DNA of 33,698 bases from Dysgonamonadaceae bacterium (lineage in GTDB: Bacteria; Bacteroidota; Bacteroidia; Bacteroidales; Azobacteroidaceae): NCBI GenBank assembly GCA_031289145.1, contig JAITQA010000153.1:1-33698 (forward strand). The letters run 5' to 3'. A model generated the notes under the pieces. The model ran no database searches. It saw only the letters and a list, made by a program, of their open reading frames with translations, and was not told where the DNA came from. Shown piece by piece: positions 25,355 to 33,698 of this stretch (within the stretch, counting starts at the first letter, position 1; each line of letters begins with the position of its first letter). Both the position numbers and the translations under genes were made by a program.

Positions 25355-26775
25355 TGCTGGTATTTCCGTTTCTCACACAAGCAGTTGTAGATAAGGGAAT
25401 TAATGAGAAAGATATCGGTTTTGTTTATTTGATTTTGATGGCACAACTTATGTTGTTGCTCAGTAAAACGTCTATTGATTTTATCCGCAACTGGATTTTA
25501 CTGCATATCAGTATGCGGATTAACATTTCTCTGGTGTCCGATTTTCTGATAAAATTGGCCAAATTACCCATGCATTTTTTTGATACCAGTCAATTGGGCG
25601 ACATTCTTCAACGCATGGGCGACCACGACCGCGTACAACGTTTTATTACTTCACAAACCTTAAATGTCTTCTTTTCCTTTTTTGTGTTTATTGTTTTCGG
25701 CATCGTGCTATTTGTTTACAGTACAAAAATATTTCTTGTCTTTCTGATTGGCAGCCTGTTGTATATCGGTTGGATTTTATTTTTCTTGAAGAAAAGAAAA
25801 ATTTTGGACTACAAAGTTTTTGCGCAAAGTTCAAAAAATCAAAACAAAACCTTTCAATATATCAACGGGATGCAGGAAATAAAACTGCAAAACTGCGACA
25901 ATCGCAAGCGTTGGGAATGGGAGGATGTGCAAGCCGATTTATTCGATTTGCAAAAGGAGTCGATGGGCTTGTATCAAAAACAGGGAATAGGGAATATTCT
26001 CATCAATGAAATAAAAAATATTATCATTACCATCGTGGCGGCTATTTCGGTCATCAACAACGAAATGACTTTGGGTATGATGTTGGCTACACAATACATT
26101 ATCGGACAACTCAATTCGCCTATCGAACAAGTAGTGAAACTGATACAGGATTATCAAGATGCAAAAATAAGTTTGGACCGGATAAATGAAATTCACAATC
26201 GCGAAGATGAAAATGATGATTCTCTCGAAAATAAAAATATACCCGAAAGCAGCAATATAGTTCTTTCCGATTTAACTTTTCAATACGAGGGACCCCATTC
26301 GCCAAAAGTGATTAATAATGTTAACCTAACCATTCCTTCGGGAAAAGTAACCGCCATAGTAGGCGCAAGCGGGAGTGGAAAAACTACCTTGATAAAACTT
26401 TTATTGCAATATTACAAAGCAACAGAAGGGAATATTTTTCTTTGTGGGCATGACCGTAAAACTCCTGAAAACCAAATAGATTTATCCGAACTAAATACCA
26501 ATTTTTGGCGTAATCAATGCGGTGTGGTTATGCAGGAGGGTTATATTTTTTCCGACAGCATTGCTAGGAATATAAATAATCTTTTTGTAATCATCACGCA
26601 AATAGACCCTACCCTGTTTGTCAATCCCAATGGCGCATATCGTATCGCTACTTGCCAAATGGTTCATTCAAATTCCCTGCCAACTGATTTTGTAACGGAA
26701 GGAACACTAAGTCTTAGCGCGAAAATTACAGGTCAAAAAACCTCTGTATTTGATTGGGTATTAGCAAATTTCTAA
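25300..26775 (+). pseudogene. ABC exporter part of the broken C39-ABC gene, NBD truncated and fused to foreign tail
   Basis: From about 25300 the frame reads the membrane domain (VGSLLMLVFPFLTQAVVDKG; FFDTSQLGDILQRMGDHDR; NGMQEIKLQNCDNRKRWEWE), typical of bacteriocin-type peptidase exporters. It continues into an ATP-binding domain with Walker A IVGASGSGKTTLIKL and Q-loop CGVVMQEGYIFSDSIARNI (to about 26574). The signature motif, Walker B and H-loop are absent. From about 26575 an unrelated sequence follows: NLFVIITQIDPTLFVNPNGA to SVFDWVLANF, with a stop at 26773. The ATPase cannot work without Walker B. The cut looks like a deletion joining this gene to the end of a downstream gene. The histidine kinase ends 54 bases away on the other strand. 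Confidence 0.8.
26575..26775 (+). pseudogene. 3' end of an unidentified gene joined to the ABC fragment
   Basis: About 66 codons in frame with the ABC fragment, starting NLFVIITQIDPTLFVNPNGA and ending in SLSAKITGQKTSVFDWVLAN. The pattern of LPTDFVTEGTLSLSAKITGQ resembles small beta-domains in Bacteroidota hypothetical lipoproteins, but no family can be named with confidence. It is in frame with the upstream gene, so the joint probably came from a deletion. It may once have been the C-terminus of a separate protein in the same cluster. Confidence 0.5.
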
Positions 26776-26829
26776 AATATTCACTTTTGCGGCATTGCCA
26801 TGCAGAAGACAGACATACCTCGTAGTAAT

Positions 26830-28029
26830 TTAGCGCTCCATATTATACAGTTCAATCCGGAAAGTAGTTCCCTTCCCGATCTCCGATTTATAGACATAAA
26901 TCTTTCCGTTCCGGTAAGACTCGATTATCCGTTTGACGAGCGACAATCCCAATCCCCAGCCTCTTTTTTTCGTGGTATAACCCGGCTGAAAAACAGCATC
27001 GAATTTGGATTTGGTGATTCCCTTTCCGGTATCTGCAATATCCAGCATCACTTTCTCCCCTTTCTGTTGGGCCGAAATTGTTATCGTACCCTGGCCATCC
27101 ATTGCATCGACGGCATTTTTAATCAGGTTTTCAATCACCCATCCGAAGAGGGATTCATTCATCATGACATGAATCGTTTCGTCGGGGAAACGGGTAGAAA
27201 TAGTCACCTTCGAAGAGATTCTCCGTTCCAGATAGGTGATAGCGCGTTGGATGCTTGCCGCCAAATCCATGGGTTCCGGGTCGGGGTTGGAGCCTATTTT
27301 TGAAAAGCGTTCGGCGATGATTTTCAACCGTTGTACATCTTTGTCTATTTCTTCCAAAAGTTTGGCGTCTATATCTTTGGTTTTGAGGTATTCTACCCAA
27401 GCCATCAAGGAAGAAATGGGCGTGCCCAACTGATGGGCTGTTTCTTTCGACAGACCTACCCAGACCCGGTTTTGTTCGGCTTTTTGGGTACTGTTCAAGG
27501 CGACAAAAGAAATGATGATAAAAATAAAAACAACAGCTAATTGAACAAAAGGGAACAGTTGTAATTGTTTCAGAACGGTTGAATCATCGTAATAAACATA
27601 TTGAATCAGATTTTCTTCATCGCTGATAGGAATCTTAATCGTGATCGGTTCGTGCTTTTTCCTAAAGGCTTTGATTTTTTTCTCAATGAAAGAAGTATCG
27701 CTTTCATTCGAAAAATGAATGTTCCTTGTATCAAACAGATGATTCGAATCGTCGGTCAAGATAAGCGGAATCGTGGTGTTTCCTTCAATTATTTTAGTCA
27801 AAAAAGCATCGTAATTGATAAAAATATTTGTTGTATCTTCCTCAGAAATAAGTGCTTGTGTGTATATCAAAGCGACCGATTCCGCCCATGTTTCAATTTT
27901 TTTGCGTTCTTCTTCTTTTAATTTACTGACAAGGGAATTTGTCACCCAAACAGATGCAATGGCAATAACAATTGCCGTGAAAATGAAAAAATACCTGAAT
28001 ATTTTATCCGATTTATATCCGATCGACAT
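26830..28029 (-). CDS. Orphan sensor histidine kinase
   Basis: A kinase of about 399 residues. A membrane helix (about 11-32), an extracytoplasmic domain (about 35-160) and a second helix (about 160-180) are followed by an H-box with phosphorylated His199 in KETAHQLGTPISSL, an N-box ENLIKNAVDAM (300-310) and a G-box DTGKGI (333-338). HQLGTPISSLMAWVEYLK is a characteristic Bacteroidota variant. There is no HAMP domain and no response regulator beside it, so the partner is elsewhere. The ATG at 28029 lies 2 bases past the xth stop; a GTG at 28035 is also possible and would overlap xth. The gene converges on the broken ABC exporter. Confidence 0.88.
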   Translation of the reverse strand: MSIGYKSDKIFRYFFIFTAIVIAIASVWVTNSLVSKLKEEERKKIETWAESVALIYTQALISEEDTTNIFINYDAFLTKIIEGNTTIPLILTDDSNHLFDTRNIHFSNESDTSFIEKKIKAFRKKHEPITIKIPISDEENLIQYVYYDDSTVLKQLQLFPFVQLAVVFIFIIISFVALNSTQKAEQNRVWVGLSKETAHQLGTPISSLMAWVEYLKTKDIDAKLLEEIDKDVQRLKIIAERFSKIGSNPDPEPMDLAASIQRAITYLERRISSKVTISTRFPDETIHVMMNESLFGWVIENLIKNAVDAMDGQGTITISAQQKGEKVMLDIADTGKGITKSKFDAVFQPGYTTKKRGWGLGLSLVKRIIESYRNGKIYVYKSEIGKGTTFRIELYNMER

Positions 28030-28031
28030 AT

Positions 28032-28796
28032 TCACAACACTTCTAATATGACAGGTGCATGGTCGGAAAAAGCGATTTCCGGATAAATCGCCGCATTTTT
28101 CAAGCGGTTTTTCAAAGCATCCGTAACAATATGATAATCAATTCGCCAGCCCAGATTTTTCTCTCTCGAACCGGCACGGAAACTCCACCAACTGTATTGA
28201 TTCGGTTCTTGGTTGAATTCCCTGAACGAATCTGTAAAACCGTGCGCTATCAACCGGTCGAACCACTCGCGTTCTTCGGGTAAAAATCCGGAAGCATTTT
28301 TGTGTCGTTCCGGGTGATTGATGTCGATGGGTTTATGGCAGATATTGTAATCGCCGCAAATCACGAGATTGGGGCGTTCCTTGCGTAAATTCAGCAGGAA
28401 AGTGGTAAAGGCTTCGAGAAATTCCATCTTGACCGCCTGACGCACATCGCCGGTTGTTCCCGAAGGGATATAGACACAGACAACCGTCAGGTCGCCGAAA
28501 TCGGCGCGTACCACCCGGCCTTCATTGTCATACAGGGGAATTTGCATCCCGATGGCAGAATAATCCGGCCTTACTTTACTGAAAATGGCCGTTCCGCTGT
28601 AGCCTTTTTTGACTGCCGAATGTATCAACTGCGATTCATAACCCAAACTTTGCAAAGTAAATGTGTCAATTTGTTCGGGCTGCGCCTTTGTTTCCTGCAC
28701 ACAGAACACATCGGGATTTTCTTTCTCCAACCATTCGAAAAGGCCTTTGCCTGCTGCCGAACGAATTCCATTTAAATTAAAAGATACTATTTTCAT
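28032..28796 (-). CDS. xth: Exodeoxyribonuclease III (AP endonuclease)
   Basis: A 254-residue enzyme of the EEP/ExoIII family that repairs abasic sites in DNA. Motifs run [24 protein letters not shown] (metal-binding Glu), [26 protein letters not shown] (Asp/Asn active site), GWRIDYHIV and the C-terminal [10 protein letters not shown] (catalytic His). The ATG at 28796 is chosen over an in-frame TTG 6 bases upstream, because it begins the family's [10 protein letters not shown]. speA ends 41 bases upstream and the kinase starts 2 bases after its stop, so the three may share a transcript. Confidence 0.95.
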   Translation of the reverse strand: MKIVSFNLNGIRSAAGKGLFEWLEKENPDVFCVQETKAQPEQIDTFTLQSLGYESQLIHSAVKKGYSGTAIFSKVRPDYSAIGMQIPLYDNEGRVVRADFGDLTVVCVYIPSGTTGDVRQAVKMEFLEAFTTFLLNLRKERPNLVICGDYNICHKPIDINHPERHKNASGFLPEEREWFDRLIAHGFTDSFREFNQEPNQYSWWSFRAGSREKNLGWRIDYHIVTDALKNRLKNAAIYPEIAFSDHAPVILEVL

Positions 28797-28836
28797 CCCC
28801 AAAATTTCTAATTTCTAATTCCTAACTCCTATATTC

Positions 28837-30729
28837 TCACTCCAAATAAGTGTACCCATACAGTCCCGACCGGTAATTCGAAAGAAATTCCCTCCCTTCC
28901 TCTACCGATATTTTCCCTTCTTTCATGGAGGAAGTCACCCACGACTCTACCGTGCGAACCAATTTTTTTGCGCTGTATTGAACGTATTCCAAGACGTCGG
29001 CTATCGTTTCTCCGTCAATAATTTGCTCTATCTGATAACTGTCCTTGTTTACAGAAATATGAACGGCATTGGTATCGCCGAACAAATTGTGCAAATCGCC
29101 CAGGATTTCCTGGTAAGCGCCCACCAAAAATACGCCGATATAGTACGGTTCCCGTTTATTCAAGGCATGTACCGGCAGATGGTAGGTATAATTTTTCATA
29201 TTGATGAAATTATCTATTTTTCCGTCCGAATCGCAGGTAATGTCTTGCAATGTTGCTGTTTTCGATGGTTTTTCATCCAAGCGGGAAATAGGGACAATCG
29301 GAAATACCTGGTCGATAGCCCAAGAATCGGGCAGAGACTGAAACAGCGAAAAGTTGCAGAAATATTTATCCGGCAGCATTTTGGATATTTTCCGAAGTTC
29401 TTCCGGCGCATGTTTCATATTCATTGCCATCTGATACACTTCGCGGGCGATAGACCAGTAGAGTTTTTCGACCTGAGCGCGGGTCCGCAAATCCAATAAT
29501 CCGAGACTGAACAAATCCAGCGATTCTTCGCGAATCTGTTGGGCGTCGTGCCATGTCTCAATCAGACGGGGCTGGTTCATTTCATCCCACAATTTATACA
29601 GTTCCTTCACCATTTCATGGGCGTCTCCGGGTAATTCCTCTTCTTCGCCCCATTCGGGCAAAGTGGTCGTTTCCAAAACCTGAAAAACCAAAACCGAATG
29701 ATGCGCCGTCAGTGAACGGCCGGATTCGGTAATGATATTGGGCTGTGGGATGTTGTTTTTAACGCAGGCATCGACCAAGGAGGAAATGGAATCGTTGACA
29801 TACTCCTGAATGGAATAATTCATGCTGCTTTCGCTCCCGGATGAGCGCGTACCGTCGTAATCGACGCCCAATCCACCTCCAATATCCACAAAATCAACCG
29901 AATAACCCAGATTTCGCAATTGGACATAAAACTGAGAAGCCTCGCGCAAGGCGTTTTTAATACGCCGTATTTTGGTTACCTGACTGCCGATATGGAAATG
30001 AATCAGCCTGAGACAATCCTCCATCTTGTTTTTTTTCAAGAAATCAAGGGCTTCCAAAAGCTCGCTGGACGAGAGTCCGAATTTGCTGACATCGCCGCCC
30101 GATTCTTCCCATTTGCCGCTTCCGGCGCTGGCCAATTTGATGCGTATACCGATATTGGGACTAATTTTCAGTTTCTTTGCCAGGTCGGCAATGAGTCTCA
30201 GTTCGTTCAGTTTTTCGACAACGATAAATATCCGTTTCCCCATTTTTTGCGCCAAAAGCGCCAATTGAATATAATCTTCATCTTTATATCCATTGCAGAT
30301 AATCAGGGAATCATTGCTTGTGTTGATGGCCAAGACGGCATGAAGTTCCGGTTTTGAACCGGCTTCCAATCCGATATTGAATTTTTTGCCGTGGCTGACA
30401 ATTTCTTCCACTACTTGACGCATCTGATTGACTTTTATCGGATAGATGATAAAATTCTGAGACTGGTAATTGTATTCTTCTGCGGCAATCTTGAAACAAT
30501 TGGAAATTTTTTCGATACGATTATCTAAAATATCCGAAAAACGAAGTAAGACCGGCGCTTCCACGTCACGAAGAATTAATTCGTCCATCAATTCCTTCAA
30601 ATCAATTTCCGCTCCGTTTTTTTTAGGGGTCACCGTAATATGTCCTTTTTCATTGATGGAAAAATAATCCAAACCCCAGCCGTAGATATTGTACAGTTCG
30701 GCTGAATCTTCTATGCGCCATTTTCTCAT
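28837..30729 (-). CDS. speA: Biosynthetic arginine decarboxylase SpeA
   Basis: A 630-residue PLP enzyme that makes agmatine, the first step to putrescine and spermidine. Lys99 in FIIYPIKVNQ binds PLP. HFHIGSQVTKI, DIGGGLGVDYDGTRSS and LVFQVLETT-type motifs and the C-terminal LVGAYQEILGDLHNLFGDTN are characteristic. The typical length is about 630-650 residues, so it is intact. TACTTTCG about 30 bases upstream is a 7/8 match to the -7 element. xth and the kinase follow on the same strand. Confidence 0.97.
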   Translation of the reverse strand: MRKWRIEDSAELYNIYGWGLDYFSINEKGHITVTPKKNGAEIDLKELMDELILRDVEAPVLLRFSDILDNRIEKISNCFKIAAEEYNYQSQNFIIYPIKVNQMRQVVEEIVSHGKKFNIGLEAGSKPELHAVLAINTSNDSLIICNGYKDEDYIQLALLAQKMGKRIFIVVEKLNELRLIADLAKKLKISPNIGIRIKLASAGSGKWEESGGDVSKFGLSSSELLEALDFLKKNKMEDCLRLIHFHIGSQVTKIRRIKNALREASQFYVQLRNLGYSVDFVDIGGGLGVDYDGTRSSGSESSMNYSIQEYVNDSISSLVDACVKNNIPQPNIITESGRSLTAHHSVLVFQVLETTTLPEWGEEEELPGDAHEMVKELYKLWDEMNQPRLIETWHDAQQIREESLDLFSLGLLDLRTRAQVEKLYWSIAREVYQMAMNMKHAPEELRKISKMLPDKYFCNFSLFQSLPDSWAIDQVFPIVPISRLDEKPSKTATLQDITCDSDGKIDNFINMKNYTYHLPVHALNKREPYYIGVFLVGAYQEILGDLHNLFGDTNAVHISVNKDSYQIEQIIDGETIADVLEYVQYSAKKLVRTVESWVTSSMKEGKISVEEGREFLSNYRSGLYGYTYLE

Positions 30730-30823
30730 TTCAAACCTGCATTTTTGTAAAATTGTTTTTAAAAATCCGGTACGAAAGTACTAAATATATTTGTATTATC
30801 AGGTGGATTAGGCATATTTTTAA

Positions 30824-30831
30824 TATCTTTG
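30824..30831 (+). promoter_or_regulatory. Predicted -7 element of the YgjP-like gene
   Basis: TATCTTTG is an exact TAnnTTTG match, 21 bases before the chosen ATG at 30853. A TTTG upstream is 30 bases away, too far for a normal -33 element, so the match is partial. A TTG at 30829 lies within this element and is rejected as the start. Confidence 0.45.
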
Positions 30832-30852
30832 TGCTTCATGAATGGTAAAATA

Positions 30853-31404
30853 ATGATAGAGCAGGTAAAAATCTTATCCGATACGCAATTGGGTGTGGTC
30901 GTTTTTCGAAGGAACAAACAGGCGAGAAAGTACATAATCCGACTCAAGAGTCATACGGTATATGTTACGATTCCGGACAAAGGAACGTACAGGGAAGCTG
31001 AGAATTTTTTCATCAAAAGCAGAAATCTTTTATTGGAAAAAAAAGCGGAACTGTCAGCAAACACGGTTTCTCCTGTGGACGAAATGAATCTGAGGAAGCA
31101 GGCGCGAGCTTATTTGCCATCCAAATTAGCTGAATTAGCCAAACTACATAGATTTGAATATCAATCTGTTAGAATAAGAAAGAGCAAAACCCGCTGGGGA
31201 TCTTGCTCTTCAAAAGGAACGATAAGCCTCTCTTTTTACCTAATGCTATTACCTCATTATCTAATTGAGTATGTATTACTTCACGAACTTTGCCACACGG
31301 TTCGGATGAATCACAGCCCTGCTTTTTGGGAACTGTTAGACAGCTACACACAAGGGAAAGCCAAACTGCTTCAGAAAGAATTAAGAAATTACAAAATTCC
31401 CTGA
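30853..31404 (+). CDS. YgjP-like (DUF45/WLM) zinc metallopeptidase
   Basis: A 183-residue protein with the family pattern: VRIRKSKTRWGSCSSKGTIS (WGSC at 115-118), then a zinc-binding HExxH in LLHELCHTVRMNHSPAFW (His144, Glu145, His148) with a third likely ligand at His154. This is the M48-like YgjP/WLM group, thought to act as a cytosolic peptidase or in SUMO-like systems in other organisms; the bacterial substrate is unknown. The ATG at 30853 is chosen because it follows the predicted promoter. Its stop and the stop of the Spy-like gene on the other strand are one base apart, so the transcripts converge. Confidence 0.9.
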   Translation: MIEQVKILSDTQLGVVVFRRNKQARKYIIRLKSHTVYVTIPDKGTYREAENFFIKSRNLLLEKKAELSANTVSPVDEMNLRKQARAYLPSKLAELAKLHRFEYQSVRIRKSKTRWGSCSSKGTISLSFYLMLLPHYLIEYVLLHELCHTVRMNHSPAFWELLDSYTQGKAKLLQKELRNYKIP

Positions 31405-31405
31405 T

Positions 31406-31954
31406 TTAACGCTTGTTTTTGCTATCCGAATTTCGGCGATTATCCGGTTTATTACCGGAAGGAGACCGATTGCCATCATCGGATTTTTGTTCTTTGCTTC
31501 GTTCTCTCTGTTCAAGTATCTGTCTTGCAAACTGCTGTTCTGCTTGTATATACAGGAATATTTTTTCGGCTGAAATCACCTTGGGAAATTTAACCGTATA
31601 GTATTCATATTCCAACTGTACTTCTTTCTGTTTGCTATCAGCACAAAGCTCAATAAGTTTTTTGTATTCGCTTTCCGCGTAATGTTTTCCCTCTTTTTTA
31701 GCTTGATTGTATTCGTACATTGCTTTCCTGACTATCCGGTTCAATTCAAACTTTTTCCCCTGCAATTCATCACACAACGGCCAGAAATCCTTAGCGTCTT
31801 CATTGTTCAAATTCATTGCTTTGGTAATAAAAGCCACCCTTTTTTCTTTGAATTGTTCAAACTCCTGTTTCCGCTTGTCATCTTGTTGGGCAAAAAGGAA
31901 AACATTCATTCCCACTAATCCGAAAAACAGCAGTATTAACTTTTTCTTTGTCAT
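31406..31954 (-). CDS. Small periplasmic Spy/CpxP-like protein of the sigma operon
   Basis: A 182-residue protein with a signal peptide (about 1-21, LFAQ), then a mostly helical, charged chain (KRVAFITKAMNLNNEDAKDF) and a basic, low-complexity tail (about 148-182). The length and helical repeats fit the periplasmic sensor proteins often found after Bacteroidota sigma/anti-sigma pairs. It is the third gene of the sigma factor unit and converges on the YgjP gene. The role is inferred from context. Confidence 0.7.
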   Translation of the reverse strand: MTKKKLILLFFGLVGMNVFLFAQQDDKRKQEFEQFKEKRVAFITKAMNLNNEDAKDFWPLCDELQGKKFELNRIVRKAMYEYNQAKKEGKHYAESEYKKLIELCADSKQKEVQLEYEYYTVKFPKVISAEKIFLYIQAEQQFARQILEQRERSKEQKSDDGNRSPSGNKPDNRRNSDSKNKR

Positions 31955-31980
31955 TTTAATAATGTTAACTTTTTCTTATC

Positions 31981-32364
31981 TTAAAACCCTTCCGAATAAT
32001 TAGCCAGACTGAAAGTAGCATCATCATACGCTATCTTTGCCAGTCCGTCTTCATAATAGTTGTAAAAATCTTCGATATCCGACGGAGAACTCAAATTAAG
32101 TCCTTCAGACGCATAACCATTAATTCCCGTTTGACGAGGCGCTCCCACAAAAATCCTGACAATCAGGGCAATTCCGACAAACATAGCAGCCATATATGCC
32201 CAAGGCTGCACCTTATGCCACAAACTCACCGTTTTCGGCTTTCCCGGAATACGCTCAGGCAATTGCGACATGATGTCAGCGGTCAATCCTTCAAAATATC
32301 CCTCCGGAACACGAAAAGCGTTAACCTTTGCTAAATCGTTTAATTTTACTGTCTTTTTGTTCAT
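31981..32364 (-). CDS. Membrane protein, probable anti-sigma factor
   Basis: A 127-residue protein. The N-terminal segment (VNAFRVPEGYFEGLTADIMS, about 14-33) is typical of Bacteroidota anti-sigma-like proteins, and one membrane helix follows at about 51-70 (WAYMAAMFVGIALIVRIFVG). The C-terminal part, about 55 residues, would face the periplasm. It lies 45 bases after the sigma gene and 26 before the Spy-like gene. Small helical-membrane proteins next to ECF sigma genes in this phylum are usually anti-sigma factors, but no binding domain can be confirmed here. Confidence 0.65.
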   Translation of the reverse strand: MNKKTVKLNDLAKVNAFRVPEGYFEGLTADIMSQLPERIPGKPKTVSLWHKVQPWAYMAAMFVGIALIVRIFVGAPRQTGINGYASEGLNLSSPSDIEDFYNYYEDGLAKIAYDDATFSLANYSEGF

Positions 32365-32409
32365 AACTCTCGCTTATATAATTTATAGACTATTAAAATC
32401 CGAAAAAGT

Positions 32410-32964
32410 TTAATCGCGATTTAAAAATTCTTCAATTTTTTTTACCGCATGGTGATACGACGCTTTCAAGGCGCCTACCGACGTCCCCATTATTTCCGAC
32501 ATCTCTTCATAATGCATTTCTTCATAATAACGTAAGTTGAAGACTGCCTTTTGTTTTTCAGGTAAAGAGATGATGGCTTTCTGAAGTTTCAATTGTATTT
32601 CATCACCATCGAAATATTCGTCGCTTTCCAATTTTTCTATCAGAAAAGCGTCTTGGTCGTCGATGGAAACATTGTTCTGTGCATGTTGTTTGTTCAGGAA
32701 GGTGATGGATTCATTGAATGCAATCTTGTACAGCCATGTCGACAATTTGGCCTCTCCCCTGAAAAAATCAAGGTTCATCCATGCTTTGAGAAATGTATTT
32801 TGCAGCAAATCGTTGGTGTCATCATGCGAAACTACCATTTTTCGGATTTGCCTGTAAAGTTTTTCACTGTAATAAGAAACAACCAATTCAAAAGCTTTCC
32901 GCTGTAAGTCGGGATCTGCGCTTCTTAACTGCTTGAGTATTTCTTCTTCGTTATAGAGCTTCAT
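32410..32964 (-). CDS. ECF-type RNA polymerase sigma factor
   Basis: A 184-residue sigma-70-family factor of the ECF type. Region 2 includes DDTNDLLQNTFLKAWMNLDF and LSTWLYKIAFN; region 4 includes LPEKQKAVFNLRYYEEMHYE and EMSEIMGTSVGALKASYHHA, the helix-turn-helix. It should direct RNA polymerase to stress-response promoters. The ATG at 32964 is chosen because a TTG at 32988 falls in the predicted promoter. It leads a three-gene unit with the probable anti-sigma and Spy-like proteins. Confidence 0.93.
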   Translation of the reverse strand: MKLYNEEEILKQLRSADPDLQRKAFELVVSYYSEKLYRQIRKMVVSHDDTNDLLQNTFLKAWMNLDFFRGEAKLSTWLYKIAFNESITFLNKQHAQNNVSIDDQDAFLIEKLESDEYFDGDEIQLKLQKAIISLPEKQKAVFNLRYYEEMHYEEMSEIMGTSVGALKASYHHAVKKIEEFLNRD

Positions 32965-32985
32965 GCATTCATTCGATTTGTGCGA

Positions 32986-32993
32986 CAAAAATA
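32986..32993 (-). promoter_or_regulatory. Predicted -7 element of the ECF sigma operon
   Basis: The minus strand reads TATTTTTG, an exact TAnnTTTG match, 22 bases before the ATG at 32964. No TTTG -33 element is seen at the right distance. It supports the later ATG as the start. Confidence 0.4.
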
Positions 32994-33065
32994 ATAAAAA
33001 AAACTGACTTTCTTTCTCTAAGTAATTATTTATTTTTCTCTATTTCTTCTCTTATATATTAATAA

Positions 33066-33698
33066 TTCCTTGTATTACTAAAAGTAAAGCACACAAAGAC
33101 ATTTTCCGACCGGTACTTCAACGAGCATCCGCACAAATACAACCTGTTCGGCCTCTCTAAAATGTTGTTCGATTATGGTATTGAAAATGCCGCCACAAAA
33201 ATTGCAGACAAAGCAAACCGAAAAAAAGAACTATTGCACGCCACACAGCAATACCTCTTGCTATCCTCTGCCGCTTTATTGCTTGTATTAGCCTGTATCT
33301 CAAACAATCTATTCACCAGCCTTATCCCCACTGTCCCTATCGTCCTTAATCTGCTTGCCATCCCTCATTTTCTATCTGGCGCTTATCAATATCCTGGCCC
33401 TGCCTTACAGTTTCTGGAGCGTATGGTATCAAAAATTCAAAGCCAAGCAATGGTGTGTGCTTTGCCTGATAGTACAGGTCTTGCTCTGGCTTATTTTTGC
33501 AGTAAACCTCGGATTTGGATGGATACAATTGCCGGATTTCAACACGACAAGTTTAATTAATTGGCTGATTATCGCCTGCATTTTCGGCACAATAATTTTG
33601 AGTATCAATATTTTAATTCCGAGTTTGAGCAAAGGAAGGTTCGTAAGTTACTTAAAGCAGGAAATCAACAGCATCAAGGCCGATGAGGCGGTATTCCG
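33066..33698 (+). pseudogene. Broken C39/VKOR-type disulfide protein gene, runs off the right edge
   Basis: Two frames together match the Bacteroidota C39-VKOR(-thioredoxin) family found in peptide-export clusters. Frame 1 (from 33066) reads VKHTKTFSDRYFNEHPHKYN, LFGLSKMLFDYGIENAATKI, then a membrane stretch LLHATQQYLLLSSAALLLVL to about 33330. A +1-shifted frame from about 33340 resumes in the VKOR part: FYLALINILALPYSFWSVWY, then KQWCVLCLIVQ (a CxxC), continuing open to the window end. No start codon is in frame before the first piece. About 60 residues of the peptidase appear to be missing after IADK, and the segment with the second VKOR Cys pair is missing at the frame change. The protein probably cannot function. 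Confidence 0.75.

Noticed and set aside
26800-27303. Plus-strand frame of 167 codons
   Set aside because: Antisense to the histidine kinase, whose H-, N- and G-boxes are intact. No promoter or family match.
28978-29499. Plus-strand frame of 173 codons
   Set aside because: Antisense to speA, which is complete.

Overview
The window looks like a chromosomal segment of a Bacteroidota bacterium, most likely order Bacteroidales. Several gene types point there: SusC/BtuB-style and carboxypeptidase-repeat TonB receptors, a DUF4249 lipoprotein next to its receptor, a large-form PurL, a CarB close in sequence to the eukaryotic type, a long SpeA, and an ECF sigma factor operon. Many genes are also preceded by the Bacteroidota promoter pattern TTTG-N18-22-TAnnTTTG, and Shine-Dalgarno sites are weak or absent. 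I see no tRNA, rRNA, CRISPR array or intact insertion sequence.

Layout. Bases 1-16600 are almost all on the minus strand: the start of groEL, groES (with a sigma-54-like promoter), a 5'-truncated AAA ATPase/DUF234 gene, a TonB receptor, a coiled-coil membrane protein, purL, a fused carA-carB gene, a short AbiEii-toxin remnant, then a DUF4249 lipoprotein with its TonB receptor. A 357-base gap with a GC-rich foldable segment separates this from a plus-strand group: trpS, a DegT-type sugar aminotransferase and a WbpD/WlbB-type N-acetyltransferase. After a REP-like palindrome cluster come an unknown lipoprotein on the minus strand and, on the plus strand, a secreted nitroreductase-like protein. 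A plus-strand cluster follows: a periplasmic plug-only protein, an outer-membrane beta-barrel receptor and a C39 peptidase/ABC exporter. The minus-strand block from 26830 to 30729 holds speA, xth and an orphan histidine kinase. A YgjP-type metallopeptidase (plus) converges on an ECF sigma factor operon (minus). The window ends in a broken C39/VKOR-type gene.

How the genes work together. purL and carAB supply purine and pyrimidine/arginine precursors. The aminotransferase and acetyltransferase match the last two steps of a UDP-GlcNAc3NAcA-type sugar pathway. The most unusual theme is a peptide-export system that appears to be coming apart. The C39-ABC exporter has an out-of-frame internal deletion and a nucleotide-binding domain cut after the Q-loop and joined to an unrelated tail. 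A second C39-type gene with a VKOR-like disulfide domain at the right edge has lost its start, most of its peptidase and part of its VKOR domain. The outer-membrane receptor and plug-only protein of the cluster remain open.

The window holds at least four decayed genes (AAA ATPase, AbiEii toxin, C39-ABC, C39-VKOR), so accessory and defence functions are being lost while housekeeping genes stay intact. All family assignments are from reading the sequence; no search was run.
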